From Calditrichia bacterium (GTDB lineage Bacteria > Calditrichota > Calditrichia > RBG-13-44-9 > J075): a stretch of DNA of 64,000 nucleotides. Each line of letters opens with the position of its first letter. The first letter of the stretch is position 1. This document shows positions 1 through 9,017 of this stretch, piece by piece. The stretch lies in contig JANQRS010000018.1 in the NCBI GenBank assembly GCA_028284445.1, forward strand, positions 188,001-252,000, in the 5' to 3' direction. The notes below the pieces were generated by a model. It saw only the letters and a program-made list of their open reading frames with translations. It made no database searches and was not told where the DNA came from. Both the position numbers and the translations under genes were made by a program.

Positions 1-1332
1 ATATCGCGAGCCATTTTTACTCTTGCTCATTCTAGTGAGGATATTTGCCTGCTTTTCTTTTGAGTCATTGCAGATGAATTGTGCCGCAAAATATTCTTGC
101 AGAGATTTGTGATTCCATTTATAGAAATTGCCTTCCTTGTTAAAGAGTGGAACTGCGCCAACCAAATCATTTAGAAAATCCGATTCTTTGAAGTTAATAT
201 TTGGCAAATAACTTCTCGCCTCTGCAATCTTCTTGATGATATCATCTTTAGAATATTCTATACCCATCACAAGGGTAATGAATCCGAGCCTCTTCATTAC
301 CTTGTGAAAATCATCTATATCTAGGCCCGACCGTTTGTCGCGAGCAAACGCCCCTCCTTTCGCCAAATCATGCGATTCAAATAATGCATCAAAAACTTGG
401 CGATAATAAACATGCATTTTAAGGGGGATTTTTGCTTTGTAGTCATATGCTTTGTAGAGCAATGAAACCAAAAGTGGATTAGTCAGAAATTCATGCACAT
501 TTTCAAATTTCTTGTCTTGCAACTTCGCGATGAGCTCCTTCGATATTTCTCCACCTTGATCATATTTCCTTATCAAATCAAAAGCTTCTTCGTTGACAAA
601 ATTGTTGATGTTAAATTCTTGGAAGCCTCCAAATGATGCGATCGCTGAATCAGGCCTTGAGGTGAGGACAAATAGGTTTTCTTCTGCCTTCGAAATAAAA
701 TCCTGCAGCGAATTTGTTACAGCTTCTTTTTCACTAACTGGAATTTCATCATACCCATCAAGAAAGAAAATGAAATCGCCTCTTTTGATCAGGCTCAGAA
801 CAAAATCTTCATCAAAATCCTGATTGTCAATTGAGTCTAATTCATTGTAGATTTCGTCTAGGATATCATGGCTTTCTTTGAGTTTCCGCAATTCGATCAG
901 GACCGGAATTCCTCGATTTTCACGAATCGCATAAAGGAAGAGTCTCTTCATCATTGTAGACTTTCCCATTCCGGCAGTATCAGTAATGAGCACTCTCCGG
1001 TACTCCGCAATCAAGTCGTCTCTGTATTTGTCAATCTTGTATTTCTTCTTCTTATCATGCGAAGCTGTAATTGTTAGTGGTACATATAGGTCCTCCAAGG
1101 CCTTCTGTCGGTTCTGAAACACCAGAGTATTGATAAAATAGTGCTTCTTGTATGAGCGATTCAGATATTCTTCAAACTGATTTGTAAAAGCGTGGCTAAT
1201 TAGCTTGCTATCCAGCTTGCGCCGCTTGATCAACTTTTCAAGCTTAGGTTTCACCCAAGTATCAACTATGGCCTTTGTGAAAGGTGCTGCAATGTTGGCC
1301 ATATCTTTGGCCATCTGTAATTCATCGCTCAT
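1..1332 (-). CDS. NACHT-domain NTPase, C-terminus beyond the window
   Basis: Partial gene: the open frame starts at an ATG (1332-1330) preceded by AAGGA at good spacing and runs off the left edge after 444 codons. Residues 1-90 form a helical N-terminal segment, ending in a VPLTI stretch just before the NTPase. The NTPase has a Walker A TAGMGKST around residues 119-126 and a Walker B FFLDGYDE around 189-196, the acidic pattern typical of NACHT rather than AP-ATPase STAND proteins. A LTSRP sensor-like motif follows, then a winged-helix-like region with LQEYFAAQF near the end of the visible part. In bacteria such proteins are often antiphage NLR-like sensors with a C-terminal sensing domain (established knowledge); here the sensor lies outside the window. 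No TIR, nuclease or protease motif is visible at the N-terminus, so the effector type is unknown. The codon usage looks AT-rich compared with genes right of 9 kb. Confidence 0.88.
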   Translation of the reverse strand, partial: MSDELQMAKDMANIAAPFTKAIVDTWVKPKLEKLIKRRKLDSKLISHAFTNQFEEYLNRSYKKHYFINTLVFQNRQKALEDLYVPLTITASHDKKKKYKIDKYRDDLIAEYRRVLITDTAGMGKSTMMKRLFLYAIRENRGIPVLIELRKLKESHDILDEIYNELDSIDNQDFDEDFVLSLIKRGDFIFFLDGYDEIPVSEKEAVTNSLQDFISKAEENLFVLTSRPDSAIASFGGFQEFNINNFVNEEAFDLIRKYDQGGEISKELIAKLQDKKFENVHEFLTNPLLVSLLYKAYDYKAKIPLKMHVYYRQVFDALFESHDLAKGGAFARDKRSGLDIDDFHKVMKRLGFITLVMGIEYSKDDIIKKIAEARSYLPNINFKESDFLNDLVGAVPLFNKEGNFYKWNHKSLQEYFAAQFICNDSKEKQANILTRMSKSKNGSRY

Positions 1333-1839
1333 ACCGAATCCTTAAATTGTGTCGGTTTAGTCTTTTGTCCAATCTGATTTGCGTTCCGGGGAAGGAGGCA
1401 GAACTCTGATTCAAAGTCAGAAATGATTGCTAAATTTCCAAATGAATATTTGTAGATAATGCCCCGAAAACACAATCAAGATTTGCGGCTGACCTTCCCA
1501 CACCTACCTCCCTCAACCTTCCTCCGCTTCAACTTATTAGCCGACGATACCGCAATATTCGACGGCAGCACCGTTCGACTAACAATCCTTATCAGCCGAG
1601 CGATCAGTGCAAAGTCCTGCTCTTTGCTCATAATGATTTACCGTTGGGTTTGGATAAAAAAAGAAATGGTCTGAACCACAACAACTACCTAACCTGAGAA
1701 AAATCCCGGACATAAGCGCTAATTGTTATGAAACAGACCATTTGTATGGTGTTGAAATTGACAAATCAGCTGCCTTCAGCCAAGGCGTTTTTTATACAAA
1801 GTGCTACAAAGAGCAACTATTGATCCCAAAAGGCTACAG
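1333..1839. other. Intergenic region between NACHT gene and XRE gene
   Basis: A stretch of about 500 bases with no convincing gene. It must hold the promoter of the leftward NACHT gene and that of the rightward HTH gene, but I cannot point to clear -35/-10 boxes. A minus-strand frame beginning at ATG 1631-1629 encodes about 50 residues (MSKEQDFALIARLIRIV at its start). It could be a tiny gene or a remnant; nothing supports it beyond its openness. Confidence 0.4.
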
Positions 1840-2253
1840 ATGGTTAACAACTTCAGGCGGATAAGAACGGAGTATCTGCGGGACTTCGTTCAACAGCTAT
1901 TGATTGAATATGATGATATGTCAGTCCAGGAACTCGCAGACAAAATAGGGATCTCCCGCAAGAGTATTTACAATATTCTCAGCGTCAAACGAAAATATAG
2001 TCATGTCCGGACCATGAAGCGGATTGCAGAGTTCATGAACTGCTACCTGTTTTTCCTGGAAGAGAAACCAGTATTGATTCCCAAGAACCGTGAAGATGTC
2101 CCGGATGGCATATTAACGGGTGAACAGGTTATGGCGTACCTGGAAAGTTTGCCCAGAGATGATGGGCGGCGTAGTATGCTGATGAGCCTTATGCGTATTT
2201 TTGTAGAGGAGAGGGAGACGAAGGCGGGGAAGGGGGAAGTGGCGAAAAAATGA
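1840..2253 (+). CDS. XRE/Cro-CI-type helix-turn-helix regulator
   Basis: A 137-residue protein from the ATG at 1840, which has AAAAGG six bases upstream; an in-frame GTG at 1801 would add 13 residues but has no ribosome-binding site. The central part reads as a five-helix lambda-repressor-like fold: MSVQELADKIGISRKSIYNI is a canonical HTH with the recognition helix at SRKSIYNILS, followed by a helix with MKRIAEFMNCYLFFLEE. The C-terminal tail is charged and low in complexity. It probably binds DNA as a dimer. It is divergent from the NACHT gene, a position often held by regulators of defence genes, but any control of that gene is inference. It could instead be the antitoxin-like half of a lost toxin pair. 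Confidence 0.72.
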   Translation: MVNNFRRIRTEYLRDFVQQLLIEYDDMSVQELADKIGISRKSIYNILSVKRKYSHVRTMKRIAEFMNCYLFFLEEKPVLIPKNREDVPDGILTGEQVMAYLESLPRDDGRRSMLMSLMRIFVEERETKAGKGEVAKK

Positions 2254-2566
2254 TTTTGATGGATATCCGCAATCTCAGCAAATTTCATTCTACGCATCCC
2301 TCTGTGAGCGACCCACGAGCACTCCCGCGCTAGAACCGACACATTTGGCTTAGGTGCGCATAAAGAAGAGACTAATTTCGGTTTGCTTATGCCATCAGAG
2401 GTCTTACATTTAATAGTAAGCGAAATTATATTGGCACATATCCAAATGGATTGCCAATCCAGATTCTTGATAATTACTCAATATTGGGAATGTGAAGGAA
2501 TAGCTAGGCATATATCATACCTAGCGCGGCCTAGGTAATGTGTATAAAATCAAAGGTGACTCGTTA
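2254..2566. other. AT-rich intergenic region
   Basis: About 310 bases without a supported gene. It probably contains the promoter for the unknown gene that follows. A short imperfect inverted repeat around 2507-2536 (CTAGGCATA...CCTAGCGCGGCCTAGG) is the only structure that stands out and could be an operator or a weak stem-loop. Confidence 0.35.
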
Positions 2567-3733
2567 ATGCAATTTGACGATCTAAAATCACAACCAATTG
2601 ATGAAAATACCGTTGTATTGCCTAACCTCATTTTGCATAGAGCACTTTCAATTTCAGAAGGAAAATCTTGGGAAGCTGATAGTTATTTAATTGACGCTCT
2701 TTATCTTTCAATGTTATTGGAAAAAATCGTTCTTCACGAAAGACTTCTCGTACTCGATCATCCCAATTACGATGAGAAGTATTATCTTGTAACTGGTGGG
2801 ATATTTCGAAAAGACGAAGAAAACTCAATACGCGCAAGACTTGCAAATAATCCAGTTCTCCATAAATTAGCGGACACGAACATTCTAGAATTTGTTGAAC
2901 CTTCATTTGAGGAAGATTCCAAAGAAATTCAGAAGGTTATGTACGAATTTAGAACATCTGATGAAATCGAAGACTATCTGAACCCCTACATTGCACAATG
3001 TATCTTAGATATACGCCTAGCTCTTGACATGGACTATTCATTCATTCCAGATCAATCAGATTATACGATTTCAGCTCTAAGCTCTTTGGACATTAGAAAT
3101 CTCGATTATTCTAATCAACTATTAAATGCCTACGAGAAACTAAACAAGTCCCTACACAATGATCTAAAAAGGCTAGTTAGGGCAGGAAACGACAAGAGAA
3201 TATTCTTACCTCCAATATCTGCAATAATTTTGGACAGAGCCCAAAACTTTGAAAACATTATTGACATAGCGATTGAGGTCAGGGAAGAATTCTCTAAGTT
3301 AAGAAATCAATTTAGAGAATATGAAATAAAAATTCGAGATGACAATTTGCCAATTCGAGAATCTCTGGAGGCATTAGATGATTTGGAAAGTGCACTAAAA
3401 CTGATTTGCCCCGAATCTGAAACTTCTACAGCTATTTCTATAACCGAATGGAGAGAACTCGCAGATCTCACAAAAATAATTGATGGAATTACTGTTAACG
3501 ATGCGAGTTCTCTTTTGAAAACGAGTTTGGGTGTTCCAGTAAAAATTGCGGCTCGCAAACTCAAGCTAAGGAAAGTCCGCTATCTTTCGGTGCTCAAAGA
3601 GAATTTTTTAGATATTGCAAACTATGGGGATCTCATTCAAAACGTTCTAGGGCGTAATATTACAAGTGAACACATTCGGCAGTTAAAGACCAGCTCCATT
3701 AGCAAAGGGTTCAGCAAATACTTGTTCAAGTAA
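2567..3733 (+). CDS. Unknown protein, 388 residues, mostly helical
   Basis: I do not recognise this protein. The start at 2567 (MQFDDLKSQP) is preferred because AAAGGTGA lies just upstream; an in-frame GTG at 2540 would add nine residues. There is no signal peptide or membrane segment. The middle (about residues 180-290) is strongly charged and likely coiled or helical; the C-terminal 80 residues are basic and helical (KIAARKLKLRK). The protein is AT-rich in codon choice, like its accessory neighbours and unlike the genes right of 9 kb, which suggests acquisition by transfer. It stands alone between an XRE regulator and decayed DNA. A role in defence is guilt by association only. Confidence 0.7.
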   Translation: MQFDDLKSQPIDENTVVLPNLILHRALSISEGKSWEADSYLIDALYLSMLLEKIVLHERLLVLDHPNYDEKYYLVTGGIFRKDEENSIRARLANNPVLHKLADTNILEFVEPSFEEDSKEIQKVMYEFRTSDEIEDYLNPYIAQCILDIRLALDMDYSFIPDQSDYTISALSSLDIRNLDYSNQLLNAYEKLNKSLHNDLKRLVRAGNDKRIFLPPISAIILDRAQNFENIIDIAIEVREEFSKLRNQFREYEIKIRDDNLPIRESLEALDDLESALKLICPESETSTAISITEWRELADLTKIIDGITVNDASSLLKTSLGVPVKIAARKLKLRKVRYLSVLKENFLDIANYGDLIQNVLGRNITSEHIRQLKTSSISKGFSKYLFK

Positions 3734-3876
3734 ATGAAATTCAATTGCTATAAACAACCTGCTTGCAAAACAAGAAACATATAGTATTACAACGGCAATT
3801 AACTCTTATTTCACCGAGAACCAAGGCAGTTTGCATTTATTGTCAAGAGATTTATCTGTTACTAAAGCTGGGTTTT

Positions 3877-4182
3877 TCATAGTTCTGCACTCCGCGCCTT
3901 GCTCCGGTGAATGTCCGACGTCGCCCACTCATACCAAAGTGTAAAGTTATTAGCTTCTTCCATCATGCGCCATACCGTCTGGGCTTTTTTGTATCAATCC
4001 CGATCAGCCTTCGCCAATGTCTCCAACCACTGCACAAACATCTTTTGGGATTCCGGCGTAGCTTCAGCATATTGCCGGAGAATTTTGAACGCCGCCTGCA
4101 ATTCTTCAGGGGGTAACTTATTTAGGAACTCCAGGTTTTCGCGGACAATATCCGGAGTTGTTTCATAGAGATCCGCGATTTA
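3877..4182 (-). pseudogene. Decayed gene fragments
   Basis: On the minus strand a segment between stops (4182 down to 3994) encodes about 60 residues with natural-looking helical composition (LPPEELQAAFKILRQY, then MFVQWLETLAKAD) but has no start codon near its beginning. A second short frame (3966-3877) starts with MMEEANNFTLWYEW. They look like pieces of one broken gene, separated by a frameshift. I do not recognise the family; the first piece recalls the helical C-terminal tails of PD-(D/E)XK transposase-like proteins, but this is weak. Confidence 0.3.
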
Positions 4183-4319
4183 TATGCAACTCTACCATCT
4201 ATGATGTCCAAGTCAAGAGTCTTCGTATCAGGCAGTATGATTGGCAAACTGCAATTTGAAGAATCTTCTGTTTGTAAGGACGCCGGATTGATTCGGCCTT
4301 TAAATGATTAATACAAGCT

Positions 4320-4662
4320 CACGCCGCGAACAGTCACTACCAGAGACGGCACCGAAACCGCTGTCGCCTACCGGGTTGATGTTAAGGCGCGCGGCACTGA
4401 ACTAAACGCCGTCTTCCACAATGCCGATGAATGGCCATTCCGGATACAATACCCTTCAGGCCTGGAATATATCAGCCTCGGTACCCGCCCCTACTCACTC
4501 TCCTTCGACGGCCTCGCCAGGCGGAATACAATAGTCTATTTTGATATTGAGCTGTCGTTTATTATCCAGCTATCAGAGTTTCAGGGATATACCGAGCCGA
4601 TCAGTCTGCCGCCAGGCGGAGGGGGTATTCTGCTGGCGGATTCGGGGTTGTATGTTGAGTAG
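4320..4662 (+). pseudogene. Start-less reading frame, probable gene remnant
   Basis: A frame of about 115 codons runs from just after a stop near 4310 to the TAG at 4660-4662 with no ATG, GTG or TTG in its first two thirds. The translation looks like real protein (VDVKARGTEL, FRIQYPSGLEYISL, SLPPGGGGILLADSG), glycine-rich near its end, and of higher GC than the flanking genes. It is most simply the 3' part of a gene whose 5' end was deleted. The family is not recognised. Together with the fragment at 3877-4182 it marks about 1 kb (3734-4788) of decaying DNA. Confidence 0.33.
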
Positions 4663-4788
4663 TTTCTCTATCATTGCGGGAATTGATAGTCCAAGAGTTT
4701 ATGAAAAAGCATCAATAGAACAGCGCTGAGTGCTTCAAGTCTGTGGGAACTTATTTGTTAGCCAGATCTATATTGTCCTAAACCCCGC

Positions 4789-5694
4789 TTATTTAATCTT
4801 TTTTAGTTCTCGCTTCAAGTCGCTTCGAAAAATCACTTTTTCGTTATTATATTGGTTCAAATCCGCCTCTAGTCGGCTCCTTGCTTCTTCAAGCGTGATC
4901 CTGAATATCCCAGCTACTTGACGAAAATAATTGTCGGATTGATCTTCAAAATTTGGATCCAATAGTGCAGACAGAGCTACATATTTGTACTGCCACATCT
5001 CAGTAAAAGAATAGCTTCGGTTTCGAAGAGTCTCGACAATATTTCGAGCTTGTTCTTCTACACCAGTAAAGAAATAGTATTCGGCCAACGTAATTTGATC
5101 AGCATAAGATGTGCTATCAAGTAACCCTATATTGTCCTCAAGAAGGCGAATCGCATTTTGAAAATCCCCAACGATCATTGCAATTTTGTAGTTTTCAACA
5201 ATTTCAATATTAGACATGTTTTGGGAGTTTTCTAGCTGCATAAGCCTGTGACGAAGTATCTTGGAATCTTTCTCATCGAGCTTTCCAGTTTTTGTATACA
5301 GACGTACAATTGCAGAGGAAACTTCCCGAATTATGTTCTCGGTATCATTTTTTTGCGAAGCCAGCTCCGCGATTTGCGTCCTCAATTTATCGTCTTCTAC
5401 AGACTGTCGGGCCGAATTAACTGTCTGAAGCCCTACGGTAATCAACATAGAAAAAAAGGCGACTACACCTATTGTCGATATACTTTTCTCATACCAAGCT
5501 ACTTGCATATTCTCTAGTTTTACAACTTCGGCTAGAAATTCAAATTTCTCTGAGTCAGTACGGTCGCTGTGCTGTGCAAGCTCAAGAAGCTGCTCTACTA
5601 ACACATTCTTGCGCAAGCGGTAGTGATTTACAATTAGAATAGCCGCGAACCCTATAGCGCAAAGTGAAAGAAATATCAATAAGAACCAATTCAT
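4789..5694 (-). CDS. Membrane protein with coiled coil and TPR-like domain
   Basis: A 301-residue protein of unknown function. A first membrane helix spans about residues 3-23, followed by a basic and helical stretch. A second hydrophobic helix (about 72-92) is followed by a coiled coil (about 95-150: LRTQIAELASQKNDTE and following), and then by a C-terminal helical region with TPR-like helix pairs (YKIAMIVGDFQNAIRLLE; ITLAEYYFFTGVEEQAR). It lies 49 bases downstream of the 697-residue gene on the same strand, so the two probably form an operon. Both have one or two membrane anchors and extra-membrane helical repeats, suggesting a complex. The strand and AT-rich codons match the accessory block. 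Confidence 0.72.
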   Translation of the reverse strand: MNWFLLIFLSLCAIGFAAILIVNHYRLRKNVLVEQLLELAQHSDRTDSEKFEFLAEVVKLENMQVAWYEKSISTIGVVAFFSMLITVGLQTVNSARQSVEDDKLRTQIAELASQKNDTENIIREVSSAIVRLYTKTGKLDEKDSKILRHRLMQLENSQNMSNIEIVENYKIAMIVGDFQNAIRLLEDNIGLLDSTSYADQITLAEYYFFTGVEEQARNIVETLRNRSYSFTEMWQYKYVALSALLDPNFEDQSDNYFRQVAGIFRITLEEARSRLEADLNQYNNEKVIFRSDLKRELKKIK

Positions 5695-5743
5695 ATCCGT
5701 GATAAACTTTTCTACTAAAAAACAGGGCGGAATTATTTAGATA

Positions 5744-7837
5744 TTATTTTCGCAAATTAGCCATAAACTGCTCAAGATATTTTGCATACTCAAACTTTTC
5801 TTTTATACCACTCCAATATTCGTAACGTGAAGGATACATTTCGTAATGACAGCGGGCCCACAAGGCAAGAACCTTTTGCTCCGATGACCGACTAGAAGAG
5901 AATACTTGACCTTGAATCTGCTTGGCTATCTTGCCTAGCAATTCAAACTGCAGATCGTCAATCGGTCTGTCTGGATACTCAGTATCTAAAAGAACGAGAT
6001 ACAAGGCTGCATGGAGCGTATAACTGTTCTCCGGCCATCTTCCACGCCATTCAACCTTGTCATCTTCAGTGATGAAGAAACTATTAATGACATCTCCAAT
6101 CATCTCTTCTCTATTAGATGTTTGTTTCATGATTCTTATAAGAGTCTCTGCGGCTCCAATGATTTCGGGTTCGATATCTATGACACGCTGAAGGGATGAA
6201 TTCGCTCGGATCAAAACAAGCAGTTCCTCAAATGGTTTCAAATTGGGTGAATCTTCGAGAATTAGCTCGCCAAGCTGTCTTCGGGGTCTAAACAAAGCAA
6301 TTTCAGGGTATTTTGATTCAAGATCGGGATCATTGCGGTTGGCTAATTCTTTCAGGAGCCTGAGTATGAACGGATCTGCATCAATGTCCGCAAATTCTCT
6401 CGAAAAATATTCATTGACAATCTCGTAAGCCAAGACAAACTGGCCCATTTCGAAGTAACAGTATCCTAATCTGTAATAAGCATCATCAGTTCCAGGAAAC
6501 CAAGGATAGGTATCAATGAAGATTCTCCATTCTTCTGCCTCTGATTCTAATACTCTATTATCCAAGATGAAAGGAGGCCATTCTTTCTTGGTGCCCACAT
6601 ATTTGTGACCAGAAATCCTAACATACTCTTCAGCTGCTTTTGTGCCAAGATATTGAACAGGTTCCTTAAAATATATAGTTCTCGGAGCACTTCCTTGAAA
6701 AGCCTCTTCTACATGCTGATAGCCCAAAGGCGACTCATGGCGAACAAGTGTCACGATTATTCCTTTACGTATTTCCGAATCAGGCAGAGCTAACTCTGAG
6801 ACGGCCAACTCTTCTGCTTTATCTAAATACTCATGGCTAAGTACATGAAAAATCTCAAGCGCGGCTGAAGGACTATCGGATTTTAAACTATGAAAGAGTT
6901 CTGTCAAGAAATGAATTCTCCTGACATCTGTAAGTTCACTAACCCATAATGTATATTCGATTATGCTTCTAACTTCATCAACCTCTACTCTCGACAAGTT
7001 ACGCTGGGTGATTCTCAATGCGGTGTCATAATGATCATCTGATGATGATAAGTAACCGGCAAGCAATTTAGAAGTATCCCAGCCAATATTTAATCTTGCT
7101 GCATCAAATTCTTTTTCAAGAAAGTGTAGTAAAAAATCAGAAGTTTGACTTCCTATGTTAACATTATTTATCATGCTACTTGTGATAATGCTTCTTTCCT
7201 TACTCTCCAAGTATGGATAGTATTTATTAACTAATTGAGTTAATGGAATACTATCCACCTGAATTAAATCGGAAATGCTCGCCCGAAACAAAGAGGTATC
7301 CGCCGAATGCAATAACTTTTGCTCGATCCATTGAGAACACAATATTCGCCCTTCCTCTGTCTTTGACAAGACGGGAATAATGACGTGTCCATTTTCCAAT
7401 GAATTTAATATTTCTTCCAATATGAGTCGAATTTTAGTGCTTGGAATTAGAGGGTAATTAGCCAAGTAAAATCCTTGATCCTCGATTGACATTGAAGAAA
7501 CGTCTTCTTCAAGTAACCACCGATTCAACATATTGTCAGAGACGTGTTCCGGATACTCCAAGTAAGTCCAGCTTCTGATAGTTCTCTGATACAAAAATCC
7601 GCCTGGTCTAAAGATTAGGACTCGCGCTAGAAAATTCTGCGGCCAACTATGTGAAAACTGGTTAAGAAAATAGGAAAGCGTTGGGCGAGCACGAAACTGC
7701 TTAACTTCGTTAATGGTTGTTGCAACCAACAAAGAACCAAGAAATAGTGGGAAAAAGATTACTAACACTACCCCTAAGAATCTCTTCCTACTTACTGAGC
7801 CAGTTGTTGAAGGTGTCTTTTCAACCAGTTCCTGCAT
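5744..7837 (-). CDS. Membrane-anchored helical-repeat (HEAT/TPR-like) protein
   Basis: A 697-residue protein. One membrane helix lies at about residues 20-42 (FLGVVLVIFFPLFLGSLLVA), with a basic N-terminal side, so the long C-terminal part is probably periplasmic. That part is all helical: HEAT-like pairs in the middle, and a TPR-like stretch near 445-490 (GTDDAYYRLGYCYFEMGQF), the pattern seen in outer-membrane-assembly and gliding TPR lipoproteins. I recognise no catalytic motif. It is the first gene of a two-gene minus-strand operon. A protein-scaffold role is inferred from architecture only. Confidence 0.72.
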   Translation of the reverse strand: MQELVEKTPSTTGSVSRKRFLGVVLVIFFPLFLGSLLVATTINEVKQFRARPTLSYFLNQFSHSWPQNFLARVLIFRPGGFLYQRTIRSWTYLEYPEHVSDNMLNRWLLEEDVSSMSIEDQGFYLANYPLIPSTKIRLILEEILNSLENGHVIIPVLSKTEEGRILCSQWIEQKLLHSADTSLFRASISDLIQVDSIPLTQLVNKYYPYLESKERSIITSSMINNVNIGSQTSDFLLHFLEKEFDAARLNIGWDTSKLLAGYLSSSDDHYDTALRITQRNLSRVEVDEVRSIIEYTLWVSELTDVRRIHFLTELFHSLKSDSPSAALEIFHVLSHEYLDKAEELAVSELALPDSEIRKGIIVTLVRHESPLGYQHVEEAFQGSAPRTIYFKEPVQYLGTKAAEEYVRISGHKYVGTKKEWPPFILDNRVLESEAEEWRIFIDTYPWFPGTDDAYYRLGYCYFEMGQFVLAYEIVNEYFSREFADIDADPFILRLLKELANRNDPDLESKYPEIALFRPRRQLGELILEDSPNLKPFEELLVLIRANSSLQRVIDIEPEIIGAAETLIRIMKQTSNREEMIGDVINSFFITEDDKVEWRGRWPENSYTLHAALYLVLLDTEYPDRPIDDLQFELLGKIAKQIQGQVFSSSRSSEQKVLALWARCHYEMYPSRYEYWSGIKEKFEYAKYLEQFMANLRK

Positions 7838-8163
7838 ACTAAGCCTCCATCAAGGAATAGGCCTGTTAAATTTTCCGATAGATATGATCTATGCTTATAA
7901 TAGCTTTAGCTCGTTCCTGTCTCTGCAAAACATGTCAAAGCAAAGAAACAATTCGCTAGGACAATATAAAGGAAACTCCAAATCTCCCTCCACGCACAAA
8001 CAACCACAGAATCAATATATTTACATAAAATATAGATTAGACACTCAAAAAGCAACTCAATCTTTCGACTCAAAGGTGAAGCAGAGTGGTAATTTCCATG
8101 AGCCTGCTTGTACCAAATTCGACGAGAACTAATTTGCCATCAACTCTTCACAAACTTCATATT
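7838..8163. other. Intergenic region upstream of the membrane operon
   Basis: About 325 bases, AT-rich, with no supported gene. It should carry the promoter for the leftward operon that begins at 7837. A plus-strand frame overlaps it and the 5' end of that gene but has low-complexity, unlikely protein content. Confidence 0.4.
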
Positions 8164-8931
8164 TTAAGCAGGTACCAGATTCTTGACTCCCATCTCCGCC
8201 AAATACTTCCTTACCGTCTCCCGGCTACTCACCCCTATCGCATCAGGCATTTCGGTCAGCGAAGTATCTCGGTATGACTCCAAATACTTTTCAAGATCTT
8301 TTATCAGTCAGGCAAATCCGAAACAAAGGAGAACCATCGCCTCCAGCCAAAAATCCGGACTCAAATGCCCAAAAGCCGGCGCAAAATAGGCCAGTATTAG
8401 AAACGGTCGGGCTGCTGCAACCAGGTGACATTTTCTTATTGATTCACATGAACTCTCCGTCAGCAACAGTGTGACACCTAAAGCAATAAAGCATCCGGCA
8501 CTCCCCCTATAATTGGCACGATCATCATAGATGTGATAGGCAAAAAGAAACCAGGCAATTGTAAATAGAGCACCAACTAAGCTATCTCGCTTCACCGTAT
8601 GATAATAAGCGCTCACTGAACGCAATATGGTTGTGCAATCGCCAATGGATATGCTTGCGCACTCAAAAACTCGATCAACTGCAAACTTCCCCGATCTTTT
8701 TTCAGAATCCCTTCCCCTTTTGTCAATAGCTATAGACTGAACGACTATTCTATCACCGTTTCCACTTAGATACTCTCGCATACGGGCTTTTCGGAATCCG
8801 GAAAGCAGGCCTGGATCCGGGCGAATCATCATCGGGCAAAGACGCGGGCCAACACCAGAGTCGCATGCCAATCGGCTCCGGCTGCGCACGCCCGGCGATT
8901 TCGGCAAGTAAGGGCTTGATTGGTCATGCAT
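8164..8931 (-). pseudogene. Membrane protein plus HTH segment, interrupted by an in-frame TGA
   Basis: Read on the minus strand, one continuous frame encodes about 207 residues with three or four hydrophobic helices (GALFTIAWFLFAYHI; GCFIALGVTLLL; HLVAAARPFLILAYFAPAF), hits a TGA at 8310-8308, and goes on in the same frame for 47 more codons to a TAA at 8166-8164. The continuation is a clear helix-turn-helix-like segment (LIKDLEKYLESYRDTSL... GVSSRETVRKYLAEMGV). The same frame on both sides of the stop suggests a single gene with a nonsense mutation, or two remnants joined by chance. The first 40-50 codons are arginine-rich and probably not genuine; the true start may be near 8790. The family is not recognised. 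Confidence 0.38.
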
Positions 8932-9003
8932 GGCTGATGGCGGGCTGACAGGTAATTGGCTAACACAGAATTAATTGGTGCTAAATCATCTATACAAACC
9001 AGC

Positions 9004-9011
9004 AAAAGGAG
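9004..9011 (+). promoter_or_regulatory. Strong Shine-Dalgarno before the TlpA-like gene
   Basis: AAAAGGAG ends six bases before the ATG at 9018. The same core and exactly the same six-base gap occur before both cysteine-rich peptide genes (9630-9635 and 10062-10068), so the three starts are well fixed and probably translated strongly. Confidence 0.7.
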
Positions 9012-9017
9012 TATGAT

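Noticed and set aside
1459..1674. Plus-strand frame of 71 codons in the gap right of the NACHT gene
   Set aside because: No ribosome-binding site, unlikely composition, and the minus strand offers an equally open short frame; nothing favours either as a gene.
3877..4182. Toxin-antitoxin pair downstream of the XRE regulator
   Set aside because: The fragments have no start codons in suitable places and no recognisable toxin motif; the XRE gene is separated from them by an intact unknown gene.
7713..8132. Plus-strand frame of 139 codons
   Set aside because: It overlaps the 5' end of the strongly supported minus-strand membrane gene and its later half is low-complexity.
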